64,000 bases of DNA, from contig JAKJHU010000141.1 in the NCBI GenBank assembly GCA_022316685.1, positions 1,233,421-1,297,420 of the forward strand. The letters are read 5' to 3'. A program made the translations under genes and the position numbers. Below the pieces are notes generated by a model. It ran no database searches, was not told the DNA's origin, and worked only from the letters and a program-made list of their open reading frames with translations. The DNA comes from Progne subis subis (lineage: Eukaryota; Chordata; Aves; Passeriformes; Hirundinidae). Numbering within the stretch: position 1 is the first letter of the stretch; each line of letters starts with the position of its first letter. This document shows, piece after piece, positions 47,701-58,308 of the stretch.

Positions 47701-49113
47701 TCTGAAGTTGTGTCACAGACAAGGAATTATGTGCCATTTGCTTGTCTAGTTCTGAAGTGTCTTATTTTTTTTTTTTAAATGAAGTTTAGTAGTGGTTAAT
47801 TCCATCATAAATTAGTTTGTTTTCTGTTTTCTCTTAAATGTAAGCAGTCAATTGCCCATCACCTTGTTATTTTCAGGTACAGTCATGAGCTGAGGTAACT
47901 TTACTCTTAGATAATTTTTACTCACTGTGTAACTTCCCTCTACAGATGCCACAAACTGCAAATTTGCTTTCACCCTTGAAAAGAAGAACTTGCAAGGTGG
48001 ATCAGCCCTCAGATGTATCTGCCTTATCACCCCAGATCCAATAACAGAACTGTGCCCTGTTTTGAAGTTTAAGAAGTAGAAAAAATGCATCTTTATAGCT
48101 GGTGTTTTATCATTTTATTAAGGAACAAGTGAAAGGAAAGATGCTTCCAAAAAGAAAGAATCTCAGAGGCAGCCTCAGAGACTACCAAGACTCGCTGTCT
48201 TGAATGCCACCTCATTTTGCTGGGCAAAACTAGGAGGGTTTGGAGAGAGCAGCCTTCACTTTCTAAATTAACTCATCTAAAAACCTGAGTAAAGCACAGA
48301 AATGAGAATGAAAGTCAATTTTTCTTCTCGAGCTTTGGCTGAGGAGCAGAGCAGGGGCCTCATGGCCCGATCCCAGTTATGGTCTCTGTTGATGTGGTTG
48401 TGCACCGCCACTCCACAGGCTTCCTGCAGGTCCCTGTGGATTTGCATTATAAATTGATATTTGTACTGAGGTCACCCTGCATGCCCTCTACTGTGTTTCC
48501 TATTCACGGCTTTATTTTTATTCCTTTTCTTGAATATGAGGTGAAAACACATTTGAATGTGAATTCTGGGTTTGGAAATGAACTGAAGTTGTAAATCCAA
48601 ATTCCACCACCAGTGAAGTTCTGCCCCAGCAGCTGTTTTGGGTTATTCTCCACTTGCTACGTGACTAAATCAGACTTAGAATCATTTTAATCATCTGGAT
48701 GACTGATTTAAATCCACTGAAGGCTCCAAAGGCTTTCAGCAAAAGCTGTGTCTTGCCCTGGAACATCACAGCAACCTGGAGGAAAAATGCAGTGAGGAAC
48801 ACGTTGAGCTGTTACCAGGAGATCCGTGCTGGCTCTTAGCATCCCCCAAAAGCTGAGGAACAGCTCACAGCTGATGTCACCTCTGCAATAAAGGTGTGAA
48901 GGTGGAAAACCCCCTTTCTGAAGGATCAAATGGAGCTGCCGGTCCCATTTGCCCCACAGAGGAATTTCTGGCATTTGGGACTGTATCTTCAGAGACTCTC
49001 AGCTGGCTCCCAGTGCTTTTCTCCTCTGCCGTGTTCACCTCTCTGAATTGTGGATTCCAGCGCCAGCCTCCCCTTCCCAGGTGAGCTGAGGGTGAGGTGC
49101 TCCCCGTTGGTTT
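47701..49113. other. No recognisable gene
   Basis: Single-copy-looking DNA. No supported exon or repeat. Confidence 0.5.
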
Positions 49114-49760
49114 TGTATTTCAGTTTGTAAAGACAGGTGTCTGCCAGGGAAAAGCCAGAGCTTCCCTTGGAACAGAGAATGTAAACCCTCTCCCTCTGAA
49201 TTATTATAATTTTGAAATTCAGGGGCTTTCAGGCAAAGATATGGGAATAGGAATAATGGTTCTTTACTAGGAATATTAAAAATAAACATGTAGTAGTACT
49301 AGAAAAGCAAACAAACAAATCCTAGAAACCCTGACAGAGTCAGAACACAGACTGACACACTGTTGGTCAGGGTGTTGGGAACAGTCCAAAATAAATCCTC
49401 CTGCAGTGCCAGCTGTGGTTCTGCTGGAGCAGGGATGATCCTGTAGAAGCTCCCGTGGTGCTGAGATGGCTCCGGTGTCCCTCTGGCAATCCAGGGCACA
49501 CGGGCTGTGCTGCTGTTCCCAGTGCCAGCTGTGATCCAGCTGGGAATGCCGGGCTCCTCCCCTGGCTGCAGCATCTCCCCGTGGATGATGGAATTGTCTC
49601 AGCCCTGCAGTGAGCCTGGATGGGCCAGGAACAGCAGAGATCCCTGCAGGGAGGATGGGTCCTGGAAGGGATAAAGAGCAGTGCCACACCTGGATTAACA
49701 GCTGGCCATGGAATACACACTGCAATACTTGCACTGCAGCCCAAGACAGTTTGTGAGCTG
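49114..49760. mobile_element. LTR-like avian repeat (family G), boundaries uncertain
   Basis: The segments AAGATATGGGAATAGGAAT, GTTCTTTACTAGGAA, CTGACAGAGTCAGAAC and CTGGAGCAGGGATGATCC, in this order, recall from memory a common passerine ERV LTR. The boundary at 49114 is a guess based on a TG start. The other end could reach about 49900. Orientation and TSD were not resolved. A 207-codon minus-strand frame overlapping it shows no retroviral domain. Confidence 0.45.
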
Positions 49761-50239
49761 TCTGCTCTCCCCAAACCAGGTGCACACCCTTGACCAGCCC
49801 ATGCAGGAGGCCAGGGAAGGGGAGACACCTCAGCTTCACTGCTGAGCTCTGTGAGCCTTGAACAAAGCCTGCCCTGAAGTTTACGGCATCTTCTGACACT
49901 TGTCATCTAAGGAAAAGCCTGTTATCCCCCTGAGGGGGAAATCACCACGTGCTTCTCTTTAAATCCAACCCAAACATATCCTATTTAAATAGAAACACTC
50001 CGGTGGCTGGTGTCAGGGCCCTTTAGCAGAAGCAGCTGCCCAGGAGCAGCATTTCATTTAAGCTGCTGTTTCCCTGCTGTAAATGCTGTCCTTTGTCTCC
50101 GGGAGCTGAGTGATAGAAATCAGGATATGCAAATCTGGGCAATGGATCTTAATTATGAGCAGCAGGTGTCTGTGCAAGAGAGCTCAGGTGAGGGGGCAGC
50201 CCTGTGCCTTGCCCCTTGTTGTACAAAGGGAGGGCCGCA
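49761..50239. other. Unassigned, possibly continuing the family G repeat
   Basis: No gene seen. The first about 140 bp could still belong to the LTR-like repeat to its left. Confidence 0.4.
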
Positions 50240-50500
50240 AAGTTCCAATTAATTATCCCCGTTAATGAGCTCGGCGACCCAAGTGAAAGGAGAGGGTCTT
50301 GTCTGCCGCTCCAATTTAGTTTTCTCCACAAACAGTAGTTTAAAACCCAGTGCTGCAGCTCAGCCTCTGAAGAGCAGCAAGAGGCAGCAGCCAAGATGAA
50401 ATTACCATGATAAACCTCAAGAAATCAATTTGCGGTAGGTGCAGACTATGATGGATCATCCTGCTGGAGAAATTAATTGTCTGAGGAACGTTTCTGCGGG
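50240..50500. promoter_or_regulatory. Candidate conserved non-coding block
   Basis: Repeat-free sequence with a CAATTAATTATCC word (about 50246), TTAATGAGCTCGGCGACC and GAAATTAATTGTCTGAGG (about 50469). Composition suggests a regulatory block. Not tested. Confidence 0.28.
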
Positions 50501-52904
50501 ATGTCTTGACCAGAGGAGCATCTTCCCAAAATGCTGGTAAACATGACCCTCTTTGGGGAGATAACGCTGTTTACCTTTTAGTGATTTAAAAATGGGTGAT
50601 TATTGTGGTCAGTTTTTAATTTTTGTCAGCTCACCACTAGTCACACTGCGAGCGTTAAGGTCAGGCAAGTTTGGGGTGTAATTCATGGCTAAAATAACGT
50701 AGATTAGTGTTGGGTTGTAGTGTCTCTGCCTCGTGTCTGGACAGGCACAGGTGAGGGAGGACACACGGGGCTGGTGCCTCCAGACCAGGTAAAATCCAAC
50801 TTTGTCCCCTCTGAACCCTCATCCAAGTGGATAATTCAGTTTTTATGTCCATCCAATGATGATTTTTGTACCGAGGGTGTAAATATCGTACCATTTATTG
50901 AAAAAACTAACCATTATTTTTCCTTTTTGTGCAAAGTTACCAATCTGTTTTGTAATGAAATGAATAAAAGCCAAGCTAGACACCGTGGTTTCAGCTGATT
51001 TAAGGTCTCACTGCCGTGTGAGAGAGGGAATCTCAGTCGCTTGTTGTGTGCTGCTGCCCTGGTCCTGGCTTTGACACACACGAGGCTCTGCTGAGTCCAT
51101 TCAGCTTGCTGACCAACAGAAAACTAACCAAGCAAAAAGAGTGGCTGACATCTTCCTTCTTCCTCCTTGGTGTGAAACCATCCCTTTTCCTCCCACCAGA
51201 GACATCCTAATTCTCTTATAACCGGGGAAGTTTAAGTAGTAACAGACAGGAGCCCCACATGTGGACAGCAGGGAATAGTCTGGAAAATACATTTTAATTG
51301 AGTGTAGTATTTTTGGGGGGAGAGCTCGGGCCATTTCTGGCGTAACCCATTTTTTTTTTATCACCCAGCTCCTCGATCAGAGCAAGTTCTGTTTGCAGCC
51401 TTTCGGTCAGTCGTCTTCCCAAAACCTTTTTTTTTGTTTTCTTTCTTCTTTCTGCCTCCTCCAGCTGTGGCAATATGTAAGCAGACATCTGGGCCCTGAT
51501 TATGCACACCTTGTGTGGCCACCGGGGCTGCTGCAGAGTGGGTGTTAAGCAGCATCATCATTCTTATGTGGCAGTGTTTTACACCCCCTGGGTAAATGAT
51601 TACCTGAGGTCCAGAGAAATGAGCTGTCAGAGCACCACAGTGCAGTTCTGCCACAAATTTGGAGCCCTGAAGTTTGAAAGGATCAAATCCTTTCCTCCTT
51701 TGGAAAATAAAATCAAACCCAGAAGAAATAATAATAATAATAAAAAAAATCTCTACCCACTGTCACTATTTGAAAGTAGCATTTGGAAGGCATTTGGCTG
51801 GCTTACAGCAGAATGACTGAACGGGTGACCTCACATGGGAAACACTCTGTATAAACAAATAATTATTAAACAAAACCACTTTGCTTCTCTAGCCCTGCTT
51901 CTTCTTGCAAAGCAATAACCCCAGATTTATTTTTCAGCAGGGAACTTTGGGATATGGGTGCAAGCTTAAAATTGCGAGATCCTTATCCATTTGTAATTCT
52001 TTCCATTGCCAGGAATATTCCTGAGCGAGAACCGAAGCATCTTCTGCCTGTTTGGAGGAAATGCTGTTACACAATGCGGGACAAAACAGTTCAAGCCACT
52101 TTAAACGGGATGAATGGCTGAAGGCTTCAAGGTAGGATCATCTGTTTATTTACACCTATTGTCTCCTTGTTTCCCACACAAATATATTCGGTGTTTAAAA
52201 TTTATAAAGCTGGGCAAGCCCTTCTCACGCTGTTCCCGGTAAAATATTGCTGGCTGCATCTCTCCGAGGGGCTGCTGACAAATAGGCTCTTGTTGTCCAA
52301 CTTTCCCTCTGCTGAGGTTAATGATTAAGTGGTTCAGGAGGTTAATTCCTGGAGATAGTGTTGTCTTTGGCTCGAACAGATGTTGGTAGTGCTTTAATGC
52401 GGTTATCAAACTCTGCTGCCCTTCATCCTTTGCTCCGTGCAGCCCTGGGCATTGTTCCCGGCGCATTCCAGGCCCCCTCTATGGAGATCCAGCAGAGCTG
52501 AACATACCATTGCCTCGGGGCTGCCTCCCCCGGGGTCACGCTGGGTGATGCCCAGAGCTGCCACACAAACTGATAACGGCGACATCTGTAAATATTTGGC
52601 GGTGCAGAAAGGTGCAGAGTACCTGTTGGGGCTCATCTGTAAAGGCACTCACAGGTTTTACATCATCCCGAGCCCCCACAGGGCAGAGCTTCACCCCAAA
52701 TCTGCCCCTCCTGTCTGGCCAAGATAGGAATCTCAAGGGTGCCTGAAGTGTTCTGGGGTGTAGCCAGCACCTTTAGCAGCCTGGTAGAACCCTGAGGGTT
52801 GCATCAATATTTGCAGCCTGCAGCTGCATCATTCCAGGAGCTGCTGGAGGTGTGCAGGAATCTTTTATTCCCGCATCCTCTGCCTCATAACCAGCCAGCA
52901 GCAG
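50501..52904. other. No recognisable gene
   Basis: Single-copy-looking DNA. T runs near 51350 and 51428 and an (ATA)n piece near 51729-51742 are the only simple sequence. Confidence 0.5.
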
Positions 52905-52958
52905 CTAAAAAAAAAAAAAAAAAAAAAAACCAAACCAAAAAAACCCCACCAAAAACTG
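52905..52958. repeat. Poly(A) then A/C-rich tract
   Basis: About 23 A followed by CCAAA and CCCC-interrupted A runs. Confidence 0.9.
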
Positions 52959-53112
52959 TTATGATTTCTATAAACAGACATTAAAAAACCCCCAGACATA
53001 TAAATTTTAGGCTGCTCTCATGCTGGGATTTGTTACATTTGAATGTCAGTACTGCCAGTGCCATAAATGAAACATCATCTTGGATTTCACCTGTTTGTCA
53101 TTATTTGTGAAT
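52959..53112 (+). repeat. Direct repeat 2, first copy
   Basis: Matches 53498-53640 in the same orientation. Shared text includes TTATGATTTCTA, ATTTTAGGCTGCTCTCATGC and CACCTGTTTGTCATTA/TACCTGTTTGTCATTA. The copies are clearly diverged but collinear. Confidence 0.85.
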
Positions 53113-53497
53113 TTTCCTTCTGTCCTCTCCCTACACGGCTCCAGACCTGCTAGCAGGAATCCTGTTGGAGTTAAAAGTATCTAACTTCTCTCAGTCTGAA
53201 TATGACACTATCTTTTTAATTATTATTGCACTGGATTTCTTATTATGTGCATTTTGGCATCACTAACTGACAAATTGTGTCCAGATCAAATGCAATATAA
53301 AGGACTGAATTTTAATCTGGGGAGGAACAGTGTTAATTTGAAGGAGTTAACTGGCTTATGGAATCCCAAGAACCTTGCGATTCTATAATACAGAAATTTT
53401 TAAAAAGTGATTCACAGCTTCAGAGAGAAGCAGGATCCTGTGACCGAAATACACATTGGCATTTTAAATAAGAAGATGCAAAAAAATAATACAAACT
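53113..53497. other. No recognisable feature between direct repeats
   Basis: AT-rich unassigned sequence separating the two copies; no similarity to what follows the second copy. Confidence 0.45.
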
Positions 53498-53640
53498 TTA
53501 TGATTTCTACAGATACGCCTTGAAATGGTTAATTTTAGGCTGCTCTCATGCTGGGATTGGTTATATTTGAACGTCAATCCTGCCAATGCTGTAAGTGAAA
53601 CACCATCTTGGACTTTACCTGTTTGTCATTACTTGTGAAA
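53498..53640 (+). repeat. Direct repeat 2, second copy
   Basis: Second copy of 52959-53112, 539 bp downstream. It could be a local duplication or two insertions of an unrecognised dispersed repeat. Confidence 0.85.
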
Positions 53641-53938
53641 CTGTAAATGGAGAGGAATTTTGGCTTTTTGCTTTTGTTTCGTTACAAGCTGGGATGAAAC
53701 TCTTTGTTGGCCTGTCATTGATTAGAAATTCTCTCCCAGCCTCTTTCCCTTTCTCCCTCTTCCATCTGAGGATCTTGCCCTCTCTGCCTTTGCTCTCTCC
53801 TTAGCTGGAGCTGTGATTCCCAGAGGTTTCCACAACAATGTAGTTACAGAGTTCTTTTCCCCATGGATAATTTAGGTTTAGCCAACAGTCTGGATTAGGG
53901 TAAAGCTCTCCGTGATGGTTGTGTCAAACCAGGGACTT

Positions 53939-54384
53939 AGCGAATCATGGAAAGGTTTGGGTTGGAAGGGACCTTAAAAGCCATCTCATCCCCCCTGCCA
54001 TGTCCAGGGACACATCCCACTGTTCCAGGCTGCTCCCCAATGTCCAGCTTGGCCTTGGACACTGCCAGGGATCCAGGGGCAGCCACAGCTGCTCTGAGGC
54101 ACCCTGTGCCAGGGCTGCCCACCCTCCCAGGGAAGGATTTCCTCCTAACATCTACTCTAAACCTTCTCTCTTTTACTTTAAATCCATTCCTATTCGTTAC
54201 TCCAGGCTCTTCTAAAGAGTCCCTCTCCTTCTTTCTTGCGGGTTCCCTTCAGGCCCTGGAAGGCCACCATGAGGTCACCCCAAAACATTCTCTTTTCCTG
54301 TTCTCTCAGCCTTTCCTTGCTCAAGAGCTGCTCCATCCCTCTGACCATCTCAGTGCCCTCCTCTGGACTCATCTGTGCCTGATG
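53939..54384 (-). mobile_element. CR1 LINE 3' end
   Basis: The longest CR1 copy in the window, on the minus strand. The plus strand begins GAATCATGGAAAGGTTTGGG, then GGAAGGGACCTTAAAAG, CCACTGTTCCAGGCTGCTCC, CAGGGAAGGATTTCCTCCTAAC and CTCCTCTGGACTC. Open frames on both strands through it are shadows and do not align to an ORF2 frame I can support at this 3' terminal position. Confidence 0.95.
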
Positions 54385-54484
54385 TGAGATGAAAATTGTA
54401 GTGATTTTATAAAACCACAGAGGAATATCCCCTTGAATATTTCTGTGGAGAGGCACAGAAAGATGGGATAGCACGGAATGGAAG

Positions 54485-55203
54485 GGGCAGGGCTGGGGAC
54501 AGGAGTGGGAAGCGGGAACAAGAGCAGAGACAGGACTGGGGACAGGATCAGTGACAGGAGCAGGATTGGGGACAGGATCAGTGACAGGATCAGTGACAGG
54601 ATCAGTGACAGGAGCAGGATTGGGGGACAGGATCAGTGACAGGATCAGTGACAGGAGCAGGATTGGGGACAGGATTGGGGGACAGGATCAGTGACAGGAG
54701 CAGTGACAGGAGCAGGATTGGGGACAGGATCAGTGACAGGATCAGTGACAGGAGCAGGATTGGGGACAGGATTGGGGGACAGGATCAGTGACAGGATCAG
54801 TGACAGGAGCAGGATTGGGGACAGGATCAGTGACAGGATCAGTGACAGGAGCAGGATTGGGGTACAGGATTGGGGGACAGGATCAGTGACAGGAGCAGTG
54901 ACAGGAGCAGGATTGGGGACAGGATCAGTGACAGGATCAATGACAGGAGCAGGATTGGGGGACAGGATTGGGGACAGGATCAGTGACAGGATCAGTGACA
55001 GGAGCAGGATTGGGGGACAGGATTGGGGGACAGGATCAGTGACAGGAGCAGTGACAGGAGCAGGATTGGGGACAGGATTGGGGGACAGGATCAGTGACAG
55101 GAGCAGGATTGGGGACAGGATTGGGGGACAGGATCAGTGACAGGAGCAGTGACAGGAGCAGGATTGGGGACAGGATTGGGGGACAGGATCAGTGACAGGA
55201 GCA
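54485..55203 (+). repeat. Modular minisatellite (12/13/18-bp units)
   Basis: Built from AGGATCAGTGAC and AGGAGCAGTGAC (12 bp), AGGAGCAGGATTGGGGAC (18 bp, sometimes one more G) and AGGATTGGGGGAC (13-14 bp). These combine into recurring blocks of about 70-130 bp. The array is purine-rich with G4 and G5 runs. Units of 12 and 18 keep frames open (149 codons), which is not coding. It begins about 100 bp from a CR1 end. Confidence 0.95.
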
Positions 55204-55230
55204 CTAGCGGGAACGGGCTGTGCAATTCCC

Positions 55231-55256
55231 CCTACTGACCAGAAGAGGGCGCAGGA
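55231..55256 (+). promoter_or_regulatory. CTCF-like binding site
   Basis: The core CCAGAAGAGGGCGC at 55239-55252 fits the CTCF core consensus CCASYAGRKGGCRC at all but one position (A where Y is expected). It sits in a small GC- and CpG-rich patch (about 55205-55285) immediately after the minisatellite. Match judged by eye; no score computed. Confidence 0.5.
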
Positions 55257-55285
55257 GGGCCCGGCCCGTCGGCGGCTCGGGGAGA

Positions 55286-55325
55286 GGAAAAAGGATGGAA
55301 AAAGGATGGAAAAAGGATGGAAAAT
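55286..55325 (+). repeat. 11-bp tandem repeat, about 3.5 units
   Basis: Unit GGAAAAAGGAT repeated, ending GGAAAATGGG. It follows the CTCF-like site. Confidence 0.95.
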
Positions 55326-55923
55326 GGGCAAAATCAGGAAATTAAAGCTTTAATGCGCTTTGTACAATGCCTGGCACATAGGGAGAAGCGCGGGTAAGCA
55401 CACAGAGCTGGCTGCAGTACGGTAAAAACCGCGGTTGTTTTTCAAACCCACAGAAAATCGCTGTACCCCAGAACCCAATCCCCTGCCCATCTGGGTCCGT
55501 TGTCACTGGGAATGAACTGGAAATCATTTGGACACTGTCCATCCCGAGCAGAAGCAGGGGTACACTGCAGTGAGTGGGTTTGCATTTCCCCGGGGCTGTA
55601 TTTCTCCTGGTGAGGAGTTCTGCACCCCTGTGCATCCCTTTTCCTGGGATATTAATTCCAGTTTCTGCATCTCCGCATGGAACTGCAGTGACTCCAGAGG
55701 ATGGGGAGTTGGATCTGCACGTGGATGAGTTTCAGCTCGCTAGTGGCGCTCCTGTGATGTGTCTGAGGATTCCTGGCTGTCCCTGATCCTTCAGGAAGCG
55801 TCTCCTCTGCTGGGATTCAGGGCTGATTCCTGCAGAAGAGCAGCCCCTCGTTCCTGCTGCTGATTTCCAGCTCTTCTCCGGCTGTGGTGCTTGCAGAACA
55901 TCATCAACCATCACTGGCTGAAA
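55326..55923. other. No recognisable feature
   Basis: Unassigned single-copy-looking sequence. Confidence 0.5.
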
Positions 55924-56138
55924 AGTTTAAGAGCACTGCTGGCACAAACCAGAATCCTACCATTAGAGAGCAGGAATTTGTTCCCACTCACTTTTCGGTG
56001 GCTTACAGGTTGCGTTAATTAAAAACTCTCTCAGAAGTTCCTGCAGCGTGAATCCATCAGGTGCACCTGTGGGACACTGATTAAAAATTCAGAATATATC
56101 CTAACTGTCCAAATAAACGAACTTAAAATTGGCATTTA
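55924..56138 (+). repeat. Inverted repeat 3, left arm
   Basis: The reverse complement of 58083-58308 matches this arm over its full length, by eye at around nine in ten bases with a few small indels. Shared runs include AGAATCCTACCATTAGAGAG, TTAATTAAAAACTCTCTC and ATATCCTAACTGTCCAAATA. Homology stops sharply at both ends. Confidence 0.93.
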
Positions 56139-58082
56139 GAAGAGAAGGAAATGTTCCTCTTTCAGCTGGAGCAATTTCCCAGCTTGGCTCATCACAGAGC
56201 TGCTCACTTGCCTGTGCTGTTGTGGCACAGGGCACAGGAGGAACAGGAAAACCAGGATGGAGAAAGGCATGCGACTCTTAGCCCTGAGCCAAAAAACGCC
56301 TTTTACCAAGCTGGTGCTGAGCAAAGCTTGTTCTGAATTGGATTTTATCCTTAAAAAAAATAGTTGGTTGTCATCCCTGGAAGTATAAAATCCATGTTCA
56401 GCGCTTTTCCACTGTGGGGGAGAAATACAGCTCAAAAAGAACTGGTTTAGTTTTGAAATTTTCCAAGGGAAATTGAGCCCAGACCTCCACCTCAGGGGCC
56501 TGGGGGACGTGAATGCTTAGCCAGAGCTGCAGGGCTGAGCCCTCTCACACCACAGGAGCCTGGAAAACCTGGGAGGAGAGTTAATTAACCATCCAGCACA
56601 GGAGGAATGATCTCGGTGCTGGAAAAAGAAAGCTACTAAATAAAGGGAGCCGGAGCAGAGGAATGAGGGAATTAGCCTGGTCAGTGGAGCAGAGCAGGCA
56701 GTTCTGCAGCAGAAAAAGCACCACGGGCTGCAAGGGGCAGGAAGAGTTTTCCCAAAGTCCTTTTGAAGGGTTTGGTGGAGGTGTTCCAGCATCTGGGACT
56801 TGTCACCGGGGTTCTGCTGGGTGCCAGAGGGGATGGGCAGCAGTGACACCGAGTTGAGGCCACGCCATGGATCAGTCACAGGATGGTTTGGGTGGGAAGG
56901 GACCTGAAAGATCATCTCATTCCAATCCCCTTGCCATGGGCAGAAACAACTTCCACAAGGCCACAGTGAAGAAATTCGAGTCGTGTTCTAAAAGAATTGT
57001 ACAAACCTCAGTGAAAAGAAGGAAAGTGAGCTACAAGTAAGCAATCTGGTGGAGTTTAGAATGGGAACAGTAATTTCTCTTTAGCTGAAGTGTTATAATG
57101 GAGCAGAAAGTCTGCAAGTTTTTTTTCTTTGTCACTGTCAAGGCATGAGAAAAAAAATCCAGGTTCATTTTTTCCCCTTTGATTACAGGTGTGAGTTTTC
57201 AAAGTCAGCTAAGACACTGGGGTACAAAGGTTACAGTAAGATTAAAAACCAACTAAATACTTACAGGCATCATCAGGTCCCTTTGGAAAGCCTTGCTGGC
57301 TGACAAATGTATGTTTTATGTGTATCTTTTTGGAAAAAATGAGGAGCTATTTCCTGCAGCAGGACATGGGAGGTCTCAGGTTCTGTGAAAATCCTTTTCA
57401 GACCACTGCTCACTTGTGATGCCCCTGTTATTTAAAAGTCTGCTGCACTCTAGAGGATGAAAATATTTGTGGGGCAAAGACGTGCCTTGGATCCTCTTTG
57501 CTTTGCCCCCGTCCCTGGGTGAGGCATTTTTGCACTTTGAAACAAGAAAGTTCACAACAGAAATGTTCAATTAACTGTTAAACACTCTCATCAATTCAGG
57601 GATCATTTCCAAATCTGATGGATGAGTTCAAAATCTCCAATTCATTCTAACCATCAGGCGGAAAAACAGTTGAACTCCTGAGGAGAAAAGAGCAGATAAA
57701 CGCTGGAATGAACTTGCATATCTTTGAGAGGTGCAGTGCTGTGCAGACAGTGAGTTATGAACAGGAAAACTTCCCAAGTGCGCACTGTAAGCAGAATTAT
57801 AATGGGCAATGGCTCAAGTTAAGGGTTTTCTTCCCTCTGGCTTCATTTAGATCCCAGTTTAAAAGGCATGGAGTTTGTTTTTGTGTACACACAGGGAGCG
57901 TCTCACACCATGGGCAATTAAATTATTTCCCATGACAGTTAAAAAAAAAAGAAAAAAAAAAGGAAAATTCTATTAAAACTAAGAATCTAAAACGTATGCA
58001 AATATTCAAGTGGATGAGGAGAAGCTGAAAGAGGACTTAATGGAATTCTTGGCTAAGTGAGTTATTTCTTGAACTCTCAAAA
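56139..58082. other. Spacer between the inverted repeat 3 arms
   Basis: About 1.94 kb without a supported gene. It contains a CR1 fragment near 56880 and an A-rich run at about 57941-57962. A 132-codon minus-strand frame (56517-56915) overlaps the CR1 fragment and shows no transposase motif. Confidence 0.6.
56873..56945 (-). mobile_element. CR1 LINE 3' terminal fragment
   Basis: The plus strand reads CACAGGATGGTTTGGG, GGGAAGGGACCTGAAAG, ATCATCTCATTCCAATCCCC and TTGCCATGGGCAG, which is the reverse of the CR1 3' terminus. Confidence 0.92.
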
Positions 58083-58308
58083 TAAATGCCAATTTTAAGT
58101 TAGTTTATTTGGACAGTTAGGATATAGTCTGAATTTTTAATCAGCTCTGTTTCTCACAGGTGCTTCCGATGGACTCATGCTGCAGGAACTTTTGAGAGAG
58201 TTTTTAATTAATGCAGCCTGTAAGCCACTGAAAAGTGAGTGGGAACAAATGCAATTCCCTGCTCTCTAATGGTAGGATTCTGTTTTGTGTCAGCAGTGCT
58301 CTTAAACT
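58083..58308 (-). repeat. Inverted repeat 3, right arm
   Basis: Partner of 55924-56138 in opposite orientation, 226 bp. AATAAAC is kept in both arms when read in the same sense, the only signal-like word noticed. Confidence 0.93.

Noticed and set aside
49276..49899. A 207-codon minus-strand open frame as a gene
   Set aside because: Overlaps an LTR-like repeat and a 179-codon frame in another register. No conserved motif seen.
54691..55140. A 149-codon glycine/threonine-rich repeat protein
   Set aside because: Encoded by the 12/18-bp minisatellite; the unit length, not selection, keeps it open.
55924..58308. The inverted arms as terminal inverted repeats of an autonomous DNA transposon
   Set aside because: No transposase frame in the spacer, no recognisable superfamily end sequence and no clear TSD. 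Kept as an inverted duplication of unknown origin.
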